Source: Desulfocapsa sp.
Lineage (GTDB): Bacteria > Desulfobacterota > Desulfobulbia > Desulfobulbales > Desulfocapsaceae
Assembly: GCA_030145625.1 (NCBI GenBank)
Contig: JAQYVF010000016.1
Span: forward strand, 1-64,000
Direction of reading: 5' to 3'
DNA length: 64,000 nucleotides
Below, one piece after another: positions 7,757 through 17,278 of this stretch; position 1 is the stretch's first letter; each line of letters opens with the position of its first letter. Made by a program: the position numbers and the translations under genes. The notes under the pieces are model-generated. The model was given only the letters and a program-made list of their open reading frames with translations, was not told where the DNA came from and did no database searches.

Positions 7757-8819
7757 TGGTTCTTTTTTCTATGCCACACCAAGACCAGGATGAAGCAGAG
7801 AAATAAGAGGAGGCAGCAAAGCCAGTTAGCTCTTTCAATTTATGCTTCATTCTTTCCACCTGCCCCCCTTGGGATGAGTTCACAGATTCGGAAGGAACTT
7901 GCCTGGACATATAGAACGTGGCCACACCAACGCCAAGGATAAAAAGAAGCAAAGCCAGCAAAACAGTGCGCAACAGATGTTTGTTTTCTCTTCTTCCTCC
8001 CCGCTCTCCCACATTGCCCAGCACTTCCCTGGCAGCCTGCTCAACGATATTTTCATTGACGAGATACTTACCTTCCACATAGGCCCCGAGCAGTGCGCGA
8101 TCACAGACAACATTGGTCAGGCGGGGAATACCATTGGTCAATTCGTAGATCCTGATCAGCGCTGATTCGGAAAAGATCTTTTTTCTCTCCCCGGCCACCG
8201 CCAGACGGTGACGAACGTAGGCAAAAACGTCGTCCCGCTCCAGAGGCAACAGGTGATAGCGGGAGGTGATACGCTGACTGATCTGATCGGCTCCTGAATT
8301 TTCCAGCAGCTGCCTCAATTCACTCTGCCCCAGCAGGACGATCTTCAAGAGTTTCTTCTTGTGCGTCTCAAGGTTAGTCAGAAGACGAAGCAGCTCCAGG
8401 AGATCAAGACTTAGATTCTGCGCCTCATCAATGAGCAGAGCCGTATTTCTTCCTCTGGCATGGGCATTGAGGAGATAACGATTGAGATTGTCGATATAAA
8501 ACTTCGCACTTCTCTCACCATCACCCATGGGAATCTCCAATTCATCACAGATGGTTTCCAGGAGTTCGAGATCCGTCAGGCGAGGATTGACAATCAGGGC
8601 GACATCGGTGTTGTCCGGAAGCTGTTCCAGAAGACAGCGACACACCGTGGTCTTACCGGTACCGACATCTCCGGTCAAAAGAATGAAACAGCCGTCACTG
8701 CTGATTCCATAGAGGAGATGGGCCAAGGCCTCCCGATGCAACTCACTCATATACAGATAGCGAGGGTCCGGGGCAATGGAGAAAGGTTTTTCTTTAAATC
8801 CAAAGTACGTTGTATACAT
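7701..8819 (-). CDS. gspA: AAA ATPase GspA/ExeA of the type II secretion system
   Basis: 372 aa from ATG 8819 (family start MYTTYFGFKEKPFSIAPDPR). A TTG three codons upstream is the alternative. Walker A is GDVGTGKT (50-57) and Walker B ALLIDEAQ (about 127-134), with the ExeA-type tail GIPRLTNVVCDRALL. A membrane helix lies near 283-305. The family often continues with a periplasmic peptidoglycan-binding domain. Here only about 65 residues follow the helix, and the last 18 or so are encoded by repeat copy E, so the C-terminus appears truncated or replaced. It uses ATP to help localise the secretin, with GspB. Divergent from gspF. Confidence 0.85.
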   Translation of the reverse strand: MYTTYFGFKEKPFSIAPDPRYLYMSELHREALAHLLYGISSDGCFILLTGDVGTGKTTVCRCLLEQLPDNTDVALIVNPRLTDLELLETICDELEIPMGDGERSAKFYIDNLNRYLLNAHARGRNTALLIDEAQNLSLDLLELLRLLTNLETHKKKLLKIVLLGQSELRQLLENSGADQISQRITSRYHLLPLERDDVFAYVRHRLAVAGERKKIFSESALIRIYELTNGIPRLTNVVCDRALLGAYVEGKYLVNENIVEQAAREVLGNVGERGGRRENKHLLRTVLLALLLFILGVGVATFYMSRQVPSESVNSSQGGQVERMKHKLKELTGFAASSYFSASSWSWCGIEKRTRSLSEDRDFFSNRGILKK

Positions 8820-9025
8820 CGCTATCAAGGTAAAAGAATCGACAGGGAAGCAGATGACCTTGCAGTAAATTTTTCAAAAATTGCTGGTAACCGGTGTCCA
8901 TACTTAAGACGAATCTGATCCGTCTGTTTTTTTCCTATTTCATGTTGATATTATTTACAGTATTACTACCATAGAAAAGAAATGGGACAAAGTTTTTTCA
9001 ATTTTTTGCCAAAAAGCAGCAAAAT

Positions 9026-10249
9026 ATGCCGGTATACGAGTACAAAGCTCTGGACCAGAAAGGAAAGTCCTGCAAAGGACTTATTGACGCGGACAGTGAA
9101 AGCAATGCCCGCAGCAAACTGAGGGGTGCAGGTAAATATCCAGTCAGTGTGCGAGAGAGCCTGAACAAGGGAGAAAAAGGCAAAAAACAGTTTTTTGCCA
9201 ACGGATTCGTCTTTGATCGAATCAAATCAGAAGAGACCTATGTTTTCACCAGACAACTTGCCACCCTCCTGGGTGCAGGCATCCCTCTCATTAACGCCCT
9301 GGCCTCTATCATTGAGCAGAGCAGCAATCCTGCCCTGAAACGAGTCCTGGCCCAGATCAGGGATTCGGTAAACGAAGGCTCCACCCTGACCAATGCCCTG
9401 GCCCGGCACCCCAAACTTTTCTCAAATATTTATACCAATATGGTTCGTTCCGGTGAGGCCTCCGGTTCCCTGGATATTGTCCTGGAACGATTGGCCGACT
9501 TTGGAGAAAAACAGAAGGCCTTACAGGGCAGACTGAAAGCAGCCTTGATCTATCCGATCTTTATGGCAGTTATCGGAACCGGTATTCTCTTCTTTCTTAT
9601 CAGTTATATCGTGCCTAACATCACCCGCGTTTTTACCGATATGGAACGGGTATTGCCCCTGCCCACACGAATGCTCATTTTTATCAGCGATGCCCTGCTG
9701 AATTACTGGTGGCTGGGTATACTGGTGCTCTTTGTTTTCATTTTTTGCATTCGTCTTTTCCTGGCACAAGAACAAGGCCGCAGAATATGGGACAGAATCA
9801 AACTCTCCCTCCCTATTACCGGACCGGTAACCAGAAAGATCATTCTGACCCGCTTTGCCTCCACCCTTGGCAGTCTCCTCAACAGCGGTGTTCCCCTCAT
9901 CACCTCTCTGCAGATCGTCAACAGTATTGTCAATAACCGACCGATCGGCGAGGTCATTGAAGAGGCCATGGAGCAGATCAAAAAAGGCAAAAGTATGAGC
10001 GGCGCCCTTGAGTCCTCTCCCTGGTTCCCTCCTATTTTTATTCAGATGATAGGGGTCGGCGAACAAAGCGGCCAACTCGAATCTATGCTGGAGAAGGTTG
10101 CCCAGACCTATGAACGAGAAGTAGAGACCGCAATCCTGGGAATGACTTCTCTCATCGAACCGGTCATGATCACTGCCATGGGTGCAGCCGTAGGGTTTGT
10201 GGTACTCTCTATTCTCCTCCCTATCTTCGAAATGAACCAGATGATATAG
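9026..10249 (+). CDS. gspF: Type II secretion inner-membrane protein GspF
   Basis: 407 aa, the usual length. Residues 1-60 give the N-terminal MPVYEYKALDQKGKSCKGLI segment, followed by two T2SSF domains (first with TRQLATLLGAGIPL, second with TRFASTLGSLLNSGVPL) and three membrane helices (about 170-192, 220-242, 372-395). GspF is the polytopic platform protein that couples the GspE ATPase to pseudopilus assembly. It is the first gene of the rightward secretion cluster, whereas gspF usually follows gspE; here gspE is the last gene, about 13 kb downstream. Confidence 0.95.
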   Translation: MPVYEYKALDQKGKSCKGLIDADSESNARSKLRGAGKYPVSVRESLNKGEKGKKQFFANGFVFDRIKSEETYVFTRQLATLLGAGIPLINALASIIEQSSNPALKRVLAQIRDSVNEGSTLTNALARHPKLFSNIYTNMVRSGEASGSLDIVLERLADFGEKQKALQGRLKAALIYPIFMAVIGTGILFFLISYIVPNITRVFTDMERVLPLPTRMLIFISDALLNYWWLGILVLFVFIFCIRLFLAQEQGRRIWDRIKLSLPITGPVTRKIILTRFASTLGSLLNSGVPLITSLQIVNSIVNNRPIGEVIEEAMEQIKKGKSMSGALESSPWFPPIFIQMIGVGEQSGQLESMLEKVAQTYEREVETAILGMTSLIEPVMITAMGAAVGFVVLSILLPIFEMNQMI

Positions 10250-10334
10250 AAAATGCCTTTAAATATAAACACATTACGCAGAAAAACAGTCTCCCTCACG
10301 CCTTTACCTAAACACTTGAACAGCCATTATTAAT

Positions 10335-10363
10335 TTGATATACTTAAAAACTATATATTAAAT
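10335..10363 (+). promoter_or_regulatory. Possible sigma-70 promoter before the CFI-box protein
   Basis: TTGATA (10335-10340), 17-base spacer, TTAAAT (10358-10363), in an AT-rich gap 30 bases before the ATG. The -10 box has two mismatches. If real, it would let the CFI-box gene and the downstream gsp genes be transcribed independently of gspF. Confidence 0.35.
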
Positions 10364-10392
10364 CTTCAATCCATCACCCCAGGATCCCAGCT

Positions 10393-12528
10393 ATGAAATT
10401 ATTCTTACGAACTTTTTCTCTGCTTCTTCTCACCATGGCTATCCCTGCTCTTTCTTCAGCCCAGGAAAGCCTTGATCCAAATTTCGGCAACAATGGACAG
10501 CTAACAACAGACTTCTCTATTTATGACGATGAAGCCTACGCCATCGCTGTGCAAAGCGACGGCAAAATCCTGGTGGCCGGGCAGAGTGAAAATGGTGCAG
10601 ATACGGACATTGCCCTTGCTCGTTACCATGCCGACGGCACTCTGGACACCGACTTTAACACAAATGGTCAGGTAACCGTGGCAGTGGGATCCGGGAATGA
10701 CAGAGGATTGGCCCTGACTGTCCAGGAAGACGGCAAGATCCTGGTGGCCGGCACAACAGACAATGGGAATGACATGGACATTGCCGTGGTCCGTCTAACA
10801 GCTGATGGCCTACCCGACATGGATTTTGACCAGGATGGGCAGATAAGCATCCCCCTGCCCGACACCAATGACACCACCCATGCCATATTCCTGCAAAAAG
10901 ATGGTAAAATTGTCCTTGCTGGTAACAGTGAAGGAAGCGATGCGACACACCTCTTTTTGGCCCGCCTGAATAGTAACGGTTCTCCGGACACTACCTTCAA
11001 CAACACTGGCATAGTCACAGATACAAACAAGAACGACTCCGCAGCCTACGCTGCGGTCTTACAGGATGATGGCCGCATTCTCCTTGCCGGTTCAGGAAAA
11101 AGCGATGGTGAGAAGCAGGCGGCACTCTTTTCTTTTCAGAGTAATGGACAAATTGACCAGGAATTTGGCGATCAGGGCATCGGCCTCTTAGGTTCAGAAA
11201 ACACAAACTCCGTATTTTATGACCTCGCCCTCATTGAAGATGGGAATATTCTGGCAGCAGGTGCAATTCAAGAGGAGTCTTATCGATCAATCCTGCTCGC
11301 CCGTTTCAGCTCCGCCGGCATCGTGGACCAGGACTTCAACGCTGGAGGTACAGTCCAAGCCGATATGAATACGGACAGTGTGGCATACAGTCTTGCCGTA
11401 GCCGAAGATAACAGCATCTATCTTTCTGGATCCAGCAGCAGTAGGCAGGATATGGATTTCATCCTCCTGCACTATACCGCCTCCGGGCAACCGGTAATCG
11501 ACATCACAGAAGAACAAAAGCAGAGTGCAACAACAAAATCATCCAGCGGCGAAACCGTTGCCATCTCCTCCCTGCTTGTCATTGACAGCAGCGAAGAAGT
11601 TGATTCAGCAGTCCCCCCGACCTTTATCCTCACCGACTTTGAGCAATATAACGATATTGCCCGCGCCATTTCCATCCAGAAAAACGGCAACATCCTCCTT
11701 GCCGGATCAGTAGAAAACGGCAAAGATACGGATTTCGGCCTGCTCAGTTTCAGCACCGCAGACCTTTCCAAGCAGCGTGTGGCAAACGGCCTTGACACCT
11801 CAGAAGGATACTACATCGCCACGACCCCGCCAACGCGCGTAACCCGCAACAGTGCCGCCAGCGGTGGTTTTCTTGACAGTATCGCAGCAAATCCCCTGCC
11901 CATCACTGCACGAGGAGTCTGCTATGGCATAACTCCTGCTCCCGGTCTTAAAAATTTTGGCGATGGAAGCGTTACAATAGGTGGAGACAATGATAATGTA
12001 CAAACGCTACTGCCTATCACTGTAAAAACAGTTCACGAAGGATGTACCTCAGACGGTTCCGGAATGGGCCAGTTTCGCAGCGACATCCTGGATATTACCC
12101 CAGACACCCTTTACTACATCAGGGCCTATGCAAAACTCTCTGAAGGTACTGTGATCTACGGCAATGAACTCCAGTTTACGACCAAGGATGCTTGCTTCAT
12201 CGCCACGGCAGCCTATGGCAGCCCAGATAACAACCATGTTCTCATCCTCCGTCAATTCCGCGACACCTATCTAAAATCGTCATCACTGGGAAGAAGACTG
12301 ATTAGTAACTACTACTTACTTTCTCCCCCTCTTGCACAACTAATTTCTGAGTACCCAGCCGCACAAGCAGCCGTCCGTCTGGCCATTGCCCCGGTGACAA
12401 CGGTCAGCTACCTGAGCCTGCACCCTGTTTTTGCTGCACAACTTTTTGGTCTACTCTTTCTGGTCCTCGGACTGCTCCAGTTTGTTGCCGGCAGACGGAA
12501 ACAAACAGCTGCAACTGCAGGAAACTGA
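10393..12528 (+). CDS. Delta-60 repeat protein with C-terminal CFI-box domain
   Basis: 711 aa with a signal peptide (cut near SSAQE, about residue 24). Residues 30-470 hold six or more delta-60 repeats, each with a DGKILVAG-type core followed by ARYHADGTLDTDF-type residues, expected to form a beta-propeller-like fold. A fibronectin-like region follows (about 475-595). The C-terminus carries CFIATAAYGS (about 599) and a helical hydrophobic segment (about 680-700) ending in RRKQ, the pattern of CFI-box-CTERM proteins. It is embedded between gspF and gspG and reads in the same direction, so it is likely a surface protein handled by, or helping, this secretion system. That role is inferred from position only. 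Confidence 0.8.
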   Translation: MKLFLRTFSLLLLTMAIPALSSAQESLDPNFGNNGQLTTDFSIYDDEAYAIAVQSDGKILVAGQSENGADTDIALARYHADGTLDTDFNTNGQVTVAVGSGNDRGLALTVQEDGKILVAGTTDNGNDMDIAVVRLTADGLPDMDFDQDGQISIPLPDTNDTTHAIFLQKDGKIVLAGNSEGSDATHLFLARLNSNGSPDTTFNNTGIVTDTNKNDSAAYAAVLQDDGRILLAGSGKSDGEKQAALFSFQSNGQIDQEFGDQGIGLLGSENTNSVFYDLALIEDGNILAAGAIQEESYRSILLARFSSAGIVDQDFNAGGTVQADMNTDSVAYSLAVAEDNSIYLSGSSSSRQDMDFILLHYTASGQPVIDITEEQKQSATTKSSSGETVAISSLLVIDSSEEVDSAVPPTFILTDFEQYNDIARAISIQKNGNILLAGSVENGKDTDFGLLSFSTADLSKQRVANGLDTSEGYYIATTPPTRVTRNSAASGGFLDSIAANPLPITARGVCYGITPAPGLKNFGDGSVTIGGDNDNVQTLLPITVKTVHEGCTSDGSGMGQFRSDILDITPDTLYYIRAYAKLSEGTVIYGNELQFTTKDACFIATAAYGSPDNNHVLILRQFRDTYLKSSSLGRRLISNYYLLSPPLAQLISEYPAAQAAVRLAIAPVTTVSYLSLHPVFAAQLFGLLFLVLGLLQFVAGRRKQTAATAGN

Positions 12529-12632
12529 CTCCTGGGTATGGCTCTGCGGTCAAATGGATTCAAATTCAATCCTGCTTTCCATGCGCGTACCATTTTTTTT
12601 AATAACAGATTTATAAAAGGTCAAATTTTATC

Positions 12633-13100
12633 ATGCAACAGCGAAGTATTATTTCAAAAGAAGTTTCATCACTCACAGAAAAGGGATTCACCCTCATCGA
12701 ACTGCTGGTCGTTCTCGTCATCATCGGTATCCTTGCTGGATATGTAGGGCCCCGCATCATGGGCCATCCTGAAGAGGCCAAACGAACCATGGCTGCAGCG
12801 CAGATCAGCGGCCTTGAAACAGCCCTTGAGACCTACAGACTCGACAATGGCAGCTACCCTAGTACTGAACAGGGATTGCAGGCCCTAATCGAAGCACCAG
12901 CTGCAGGAAAACTTCCCCCCAAATGGCGCGAGGGCGGATACATGAAAAAAGGAAAGGTTCCCAAAGATCCCTGGGGAAACGAGTATATCTACCTCAGTCC
13001 AGGCAGCCACACTGATTTTGACATCATCTCTTATGGTGGTGACGGGGAATCGGGTGGTGAAGGTGCCGATGCGGATGTCAACAACTGGGAAATAGAATAA
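12633..13100 (+). CDS. gspG: Type II secretion major pseudopilin GspG
   Basis: 155 aa. A 17-residue leader ends in K before G18, with the prepilin cleavage motif G-FTLIE (F19 becomes residue 1, E23 is Glu5), and a hydrophobic helix continues to about 40. The C-terminal domain has the GspG hallmarks: LDNGSYPSTEQGLQAL, the DPWGNEYIY loop and the acidic calcium-binding tail SYGGDGESGGEGADAD. GspG forms the pseudopilus shaft in the periplasm. It starts the run of pseudopilin genes gspG-H-I-J-K. Confidence 0.96.
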   Translation: MQQRSIISKEVSSLTEKGFTLIELLVVLVIIGILAGYVGPRIMGHPEEAKRTMAAAQISGLETALETYRLDNGSYPSTEQGLQALIEAPAAGKLPPKWREGGYMKKGKVPKDPWGNEYIYLSPGSHTDFDIISYGGDGESGGEGADADVNNWEIE

Positions 13101-13103
13101 TCC

Positions 13104-13628
13104 TTGCAGGACAGACCGTTGCATAGTGTTGTTAGGCGACAGGGCTTTACCCTCCTGGAACTCCTCATGGTCTGCTTCCTGATTTCCATCAGTCTTGCCC
13201 TGGCCATTCCCGCTATTCGAAATACCCTGGTAACGGATCAACTGGCAACTGGATCACGAAAGGTTATCTCGCTGATCAAAAGTGCTCGCAGCAAGGCAGT
13301 GATGACCCAGCAGCCCTACCTGATTTTCCATAATCCTGCAGAGCAGAAACTCTGGTACCAGGAGGCATCGGCAGAACGTGAAGAATCAACCGATGTAAAA
13401 CGTCACTCTATCACCCTTCCTGCCGATGTTCATATTCTGGACATCAAACAGGCAGGCGGCGCCAACGATCAGAATCCTGCCAAGGATGGGTTATGGATCA
13501 CTAAACAAGGATATATGGACAAAACCGCCATTCATATCAGTGATGGGAGCAACAGAAGTGTCAGTTTGCTCATATCTCCCTTCCTCCATACCATCCAGGT
13601 CCTTGACGAGCCGGTGCAGTTTGAATGA
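13104..13628 (+). CDS. gspH: Type II secretion minor pseudopilin GspH
   Basis: 174 aa starting with TTG at 13104; no ATG lies before the prepilin motif. G14-FTLLE (E19 is Glu5) is followed by a hydrophobic helix (MVCFLISISLALAIPAI). The C-terminal part (SIKSARS-like region after the helix, then SITLPADVHI and a KQGYMDKTAIHISDG segment) matches the GspH/FimT domain. It is a minor pseudopilin near the pilus tip. It starts 3 bases after the gspG stop. Confidence 0.88.
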   Translation: MQDRPLHSVVRRQGFTLLELLMVCFLISISLALAIPAIRNTLVTDQLATGSRKVISLIKSARSKAVMTQQPYLIFHNPAEQKLWYQEASAEREESTDVKRHSITLPADVHILDIKQAGGANDQNPAKDGLWITKQGYMDKTAIHISDGSNRSVSLLISPFLHTIQVLDEPVQFE

Positions 13629-13643
13629 GGCAGCCCTTACCCT

Positions 13644-14051
13644 ATGAATCTTCCAACTAGGCCTCCCTCCACCAATGCATCAGGCTTCACCCTGCTGGAA
13701 GTCATGATTGCAGTGGCTATTTTAGCCATAGCCCTGACCAGTCTCTTTGGTTCCCAGTCCAAAAGTGTCGCCCTGGCCACCGAGACCCGTTTCAACACCC
13801 AGGCACCTCTCCTGGCTCAACTGCAACTGACGGAAATCCTAGCCAACGAAGAGATCGTTCCCGGAGAAGGCGATTTCGGCGATGAGTTTCCCGGGTTCCG
13901 CTGGGAATTGAGCGTTGAAGATGCCACCTTCGGAGAATCCGAGATCCTACAAGAGCTTGATGGTGAGCTGCAACACCTCAGCCTGGTAGTCTCCTGGGGA
14001 GACAGTGTCTACAGTTATCGTCTTGACAGTTATCAAGCGAGTAAGCCATGA
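13644..14051 (+). CDS. gspI: Type II secretion minor pseudopilin GspI
   Basis: 135 aa with the prepilin motif G14-FTLLE (E19 is Glu5) and the hydrophobic helix VMIAVAILAIALTSLFG. The C-terminal domain is short and acidic (VPGEGDFGDEFPGFRWELSV), typical of GspI, which forms a tip trimer with GspJ and GspK. The TGA stop overlaps the gspJ ATG (ATGA), implying translational coupling. Confidence 0.9.
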   Translation: MNLPTRPPSTNASGFTLLEVMIAVAILAIALTSLFGSQSKSVALATETRFNTQAPLLAQLQLTEILANEEIVPGEGDFGDEFPGFRWELSVEDATFGESEILQELDGELQHLSLVVSWGDSVYSYRLDSYQASKP

Positions 14052-14725
14052 ATCCCAGGTGTAACAGCCACTTTTCAAACCAGGGTTTCACCCTGCTCGA
14101 AATCCTGATGGCCATTGCCATTTTTGCTCTTGTCATCAGCCTGGCTTACGGCTCCTACAATGCCACCTTTCACATTATCAATGGAGCCGGTGCCCAGGCG
14201 GAAATCTACTCTAAAGCCAGAACTACCATGGTAAGAATCCAGGAAGATCTGGAATCCTTTTTCCCTGGAGAAGGCATGATATTCACAGGAACAAGTGAGT
14301 CAACAGGGAAATACCGAGCCGACACCCTGCAGTTCACCTCCACTGCCCATGTACGCCTGCATGCCGACCAAGCGCCCATTGGCCATACCATCATCCACTA
14401 TCAGGTTCAGACAGACCCTGAGACAAACACTCTCCTCCTCTACCGCTCGGAGATTCCTGCCCTGCCGGGTACTAGCGACACGGAGGAAGACGACGATAAT
14501 CCGGGACTCCTGCTCTGCGACCAGTTACTTGAAGTAGCCTTTGACTATCAGAATGCAGATGGTGAGAATGTGGAAGAGTGGGGGGATACTGATGAAACGA
14601 CAGCGCCCTCCTCCCTGCCGGAGCAGATTAGCATCACCCTCCGTTTTTCAGATGGCCAGGAAGAGACAAATGGAACCCTGTTCAAGACCGCTCTGATTCT
14701 TCCCGGAGTCAAAAAGATCGAATGA
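14048..14725 (+). CDS. gspJ: Type II secretion minor pseudopilin GspJ
   Basis: 225 aa. Prepilin motif G13-FTLLE (E18 is Glu5), helix ILMAIAIFALVISLAYG, then a large beta-rich domain with RIQEDLESFFPGEGM, a short TLLLYRSEIPALPG segment and ISITLRFSDG, matching GspJ. It belongs to the pseudopilus tip complex. It overlaps gspI by 4 bases and gspK by 4 bases, so the three tip subunits are coupled. Confidence 0.92.
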   Translation: MNPRCNSHFSNQGFTLLEILMAIAIFALVISLAYGSYNATFHIINGAGAQAEIYSKARTTMVRIQEDLESFFPGEGMIFTGTSESTGKYRADTLQFTSTAHVRLHADQAPIGHTIIHYQVQTDPETNTLLLYRSEIPALPGTSDTEEDDDNPGLLLCDQLLEVAFDYQNADGENVEEWGDTDETTAPSSLPEQISITLRFSDGQEETNGTLFKTALILPGVKKIE

Positions 14726-15774
14726 AACAGATCCTTTGCAACAATAGAGGCATGGCCCTGCTCCTTGTGATCAGTCTGGTGAGCGTGCTGGCCATTATCA
14801 CCTTACAATTCAACAGAGAGATGCGGCAGGAGTATGTTGTCTCTGCCAGTCTGCGCAACAGTGTCAAGCTCGGTGCGATTACCAGATCCGGCGTCACCCT
14901 TGCTGAAATGATTCTCCTCAAAGACCAGGAAGAGAATAATTTTGATTCCCTCCACGACTCCTGGGCCCTTCTCAGTGAAGAAGACCTTTCTCTGCTCTTC
15001 GACCAGGAAACTCTGGAGCTGGCAATTATCGATGAAGGCGGAAAATTCCAGATAAATGCTATGGTCACTCGCAAAAAAGAGGGTCGGGTCGCAAACAGCA
15101 ATGACAGGGACAAGGAAAAGGAGAATGAAAAGCAACAGATACAGCATGAGATTGATGTGCGCAACATCCTCTGGCGACTGCTACGGGCAGAACCCTACCT
15201 TGTTGAAGACGGCGATGCCAGAGCCATCATCGATGCCCTGATAGACTGGATGGACAGTGGAGATGGAGACGGAGAAGAAGAATATGGCGCAGAAGACAGC
15301 TATTATCGGTCTCTGGACCCTCCCTATTCCTGTAAAAACGGTGCGGTAGAATCCATTGCTGAACTCCTTCTGGTCAAGGGCATCACCCCCGAACTCCTCT
15401 ACGGCACAGAAGAACGCCCCCCCTTGGCCCCCCTCCTCACGGCCTGGGAAAGTGATGGGAAAATCAATATCAATAGCGCAGACCCTCTTCTTCTCCAATC
15501 ACTGCACCGAGGTATGGACAAGGAAACGGCAGAGGCCATGCTCGCCTATCGGGAAGATGAAAACAACAGGGATTTACTTGCCAACACAGGGTGGTATAAA
15601 AATGTCCCTTCTTTTCCAGGTGATATTGAGTTACAAAAGGATCTGATTAAAATTGGAAGTAATTTTTTCAGAATCGAGGCCACAGCCGGGCTTGGCACAC
15701 AGAAAAAAAAGGTTTCAGCAATAGTTGAGCGTCAAGATAAGGCAATCTTTCTCCTAAGATGGGACACTATTTAA
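14722..15774 (+). CDS. gspK: Type II secretion minor pseudopilin GspK
   Basis: 350 aa. The leader is NNRG followed by MALLLVISLVSVLAIITL. As usual for GspK, residue 5 is not Glu, consistent with tip placement. The large globular domain includes IIDEGGKFQINAM, a helix-hairpin region (ALIDWMDSGDGDGEEEYGAEDSYY split by acidic calcium-site-like residues) and KININSADPLLLQSLHRGM, all typical T2SSK segments. It caps the pseudopilus with GspI and GspJ. Confidence 0.92.
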   Translation: MKQILCNNRGMALLLVISLVSVLAIITLQFNREMRQEYVVSASLRNSVKLGAITRSGVTLAEMILLKDQEENNFDSLHDSWALLSEEDLSLLFDQETLELAIIDEGGKFQINAMVTRKKEGRVANSNDRDKEKENEKQQIQHEIDVRNILWRLLRAEPYLVEDGDARAIIDALIDWMDSGDGDGEEEYGAEDSYYRSLDPPYSCKNGAVESIAELLLVKGITPELLYGTEERPPLAPLLTAWESDGKININSADPLLLQSLHRGMDKETAEAMLAYREDENNRDLLANTGWYKNVPSFPGDIELQKDLIKIGSNFFRIEATAGLGTQKKKVSAIVERQDKAIFLLRWDTI

Positions 15775-15778
15775 CGTC

Positions 15779-17278
15779 ATGGCACATCAAATCCTTTCCA
15801 TAGACCGGCAGAGTGATCTGCTAACAGCGGTAATTCTGGACGATGAAAGAAGTCAGGAAATCCTCGCCTCTGTTGTTGTGGACACAACAAACAAACTCCC
15901 CGAGGAGATAGTCGGAGAATTCGCGACAAAACTGGACTGCACTGATTGTCGATGTTTCCTCTCGCTGGGAGCCTCGTTCTTCTCTTTTAGAAATCTCAAC
16001 CTGCCCTTTTCCGACCGCAAGTCCATCAACAAGATACTTCCCTTTGAACTTGAAGAGTCCACGGCAAACTCCATTGCCACCATGCTCATTGATTCCATGA
16101 TCAACAGCACGGAGGGAGAAGAAGCGGAAATTATTGCCGCCATGATCGAACGGAAATTCCTGGCCGAATGGTATGCGGCACTGCAACATGCAGGGATTTC
16201 TCCCGAGTTCATCACACTATCCGGCCTTCCCACGATTTCCAGTATACAGGAAAACGGTAAACCTCCCGAGGAATTCATCTTCCTTGACATAAGAACGGAA
16301 AACGCAGCACTTTTCCTGATCTCCTCGGACAGACTGCAACTGGTAAGACCCCTGGTCTTTGATGCCGGACGAAAAGCAGGCTTCACCTTTGACGAAGAAA
16401 GCGGAGAAATCCATATTCAGAGACCTGAACATGGAGCCGAGGCGTTTGACGAACTCGCCCTGGCCACAAAACAGACCCTTATGCCGCTTTCCCTTTCTAC
16501 GCCAAAGGAGACCCTTCCCATATACATAGACGGCTGTGCAGGATTGGCACAATCGGCAACCTCATGGCTGGAAGCAGCCTTTAACAGACCCTGCCTCATC
16601 TGCGGCCGTGCAGGACTGCTCCCTCTCCCTTCCCCTCTTCCCGCACAGAGCGACCAACACGCCCGTCTGCTCACCTCCTGCCTCAGCTTAGGCATGCAGG
16701 GAGGAAAATCAAAAACCGGCTTTAATTTCAGCAAGGAAGAGTTTGCCCCTCACAAAGGATTTACCAGCGATCGCAATCTACAGAGATTGATCGCCTTTCC
16801 GCTCATTGCTTTCCTGCTCCTTGGTTTTGGTTACCTCTGGTACAGTACCGGCGTCCTCAAAAAAGAGCAGGCTGCTCTGGTGGCAGAAATTCGGGAAGTC
16901 TTCACAGAGACCTTACCGGGAGTAAGCCGGGTGGTAGACCCCCTGCAACAGCTCCAGGTTGCCATCAACAAATCCAGACTCTCTTCCACAGAAGGTGAAG
17001 GAACCACTCTCCCATACACTGTCCTCAATGTCCTCTACGAGATCTCCACACGAATCCCAGCATCTTTGGACGTCCGCCTCACCCGCATGGTCTACGAAAG
17101 CAAAGGCTTACGCCTCATGGGCATCACCGACACCTTTAATACCGTGGACAATCTCAAGAAAAATCTGGAACAATCTCCAAATTTTACCGGCGTAACCATC
17201 AGCTCCGCCAACCTGGCCTCCAAGAACAACAAGATTCGTTTTGAGCTGAAAATCGAATGTGGAGACACCACACCATGA
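15779..17278 (+). CDS. gspL: Type II secretion inner-membrane protein GspL (PilM/PilN-like fusion)
   Basis: 499 aa. The first 330 or so residues form an actin-like cytoplasmic domain (LSIDRQSDLLTAVIL, FFSFRNLNLPFSDRKSINKI, FIFLDIRTENAALFLIS), close to PilM. A single membrane helix follows (about 340-357, FPLIAFLLLGFGYLWYST). The periplasmic part (DPLQQLQVAINKSRL, LNVLYEISTRIPASLDVRLT, RLMGITDTFNTVDNLKKNLE) resembles PilN. GspL recruits GspE to the membrane and pairs with GspM. The gene begins 4 bases after gspK and its stop overlaps the gspM start. Confidence 0.88.
   Translation: MAHQILSIDRQSDLLTAVILDDERSQEILASVVVDTTNKLPEEIVGEFATKLDCTDCRCFLSLGASFFSFRNLNLPFSDRKSINKILPFELEESTANSIATMLIDSMINSTEGEEAEIIAAMIERKFLAEWYAALQHAGISPEFITLSGLPTISSIQENGKPPEEFIFLDIRTENAALFLISSDRLQLVRPLVFDAGRKAGFTFDEESGEIHIQRPEHGAEAFDELALATKQTLMPLSLSTPKETLPIYIDGCAGLAQSATSWLEAAFNRPCLICGRAGLLPLPSPLPAQSDQHARLLTSCLSLGMQGGKSKTGFNFSKEEFAPHKGFTSDRNLQRLIAFPLIAFLLLGFGYLWYSTGVLKKEQAALVAEIREVFTETLPGVSRVVDPLQQLQVAINKSRLSSTEGEGTTLPYTVLNVLYEISTRIPASLDVRLTRMVYESKGLRLMGITDTFNTVDNLKKNLEQSPNFTGVTISSANLASKNNKIRFELKIECGDTTP

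Noticed and set aside
9521-10075. 184-aa frame opposite gspF
   Set aside because: It is the reverse reading of a clear gspF coding region, with low-complexity charged composition and no start signal.
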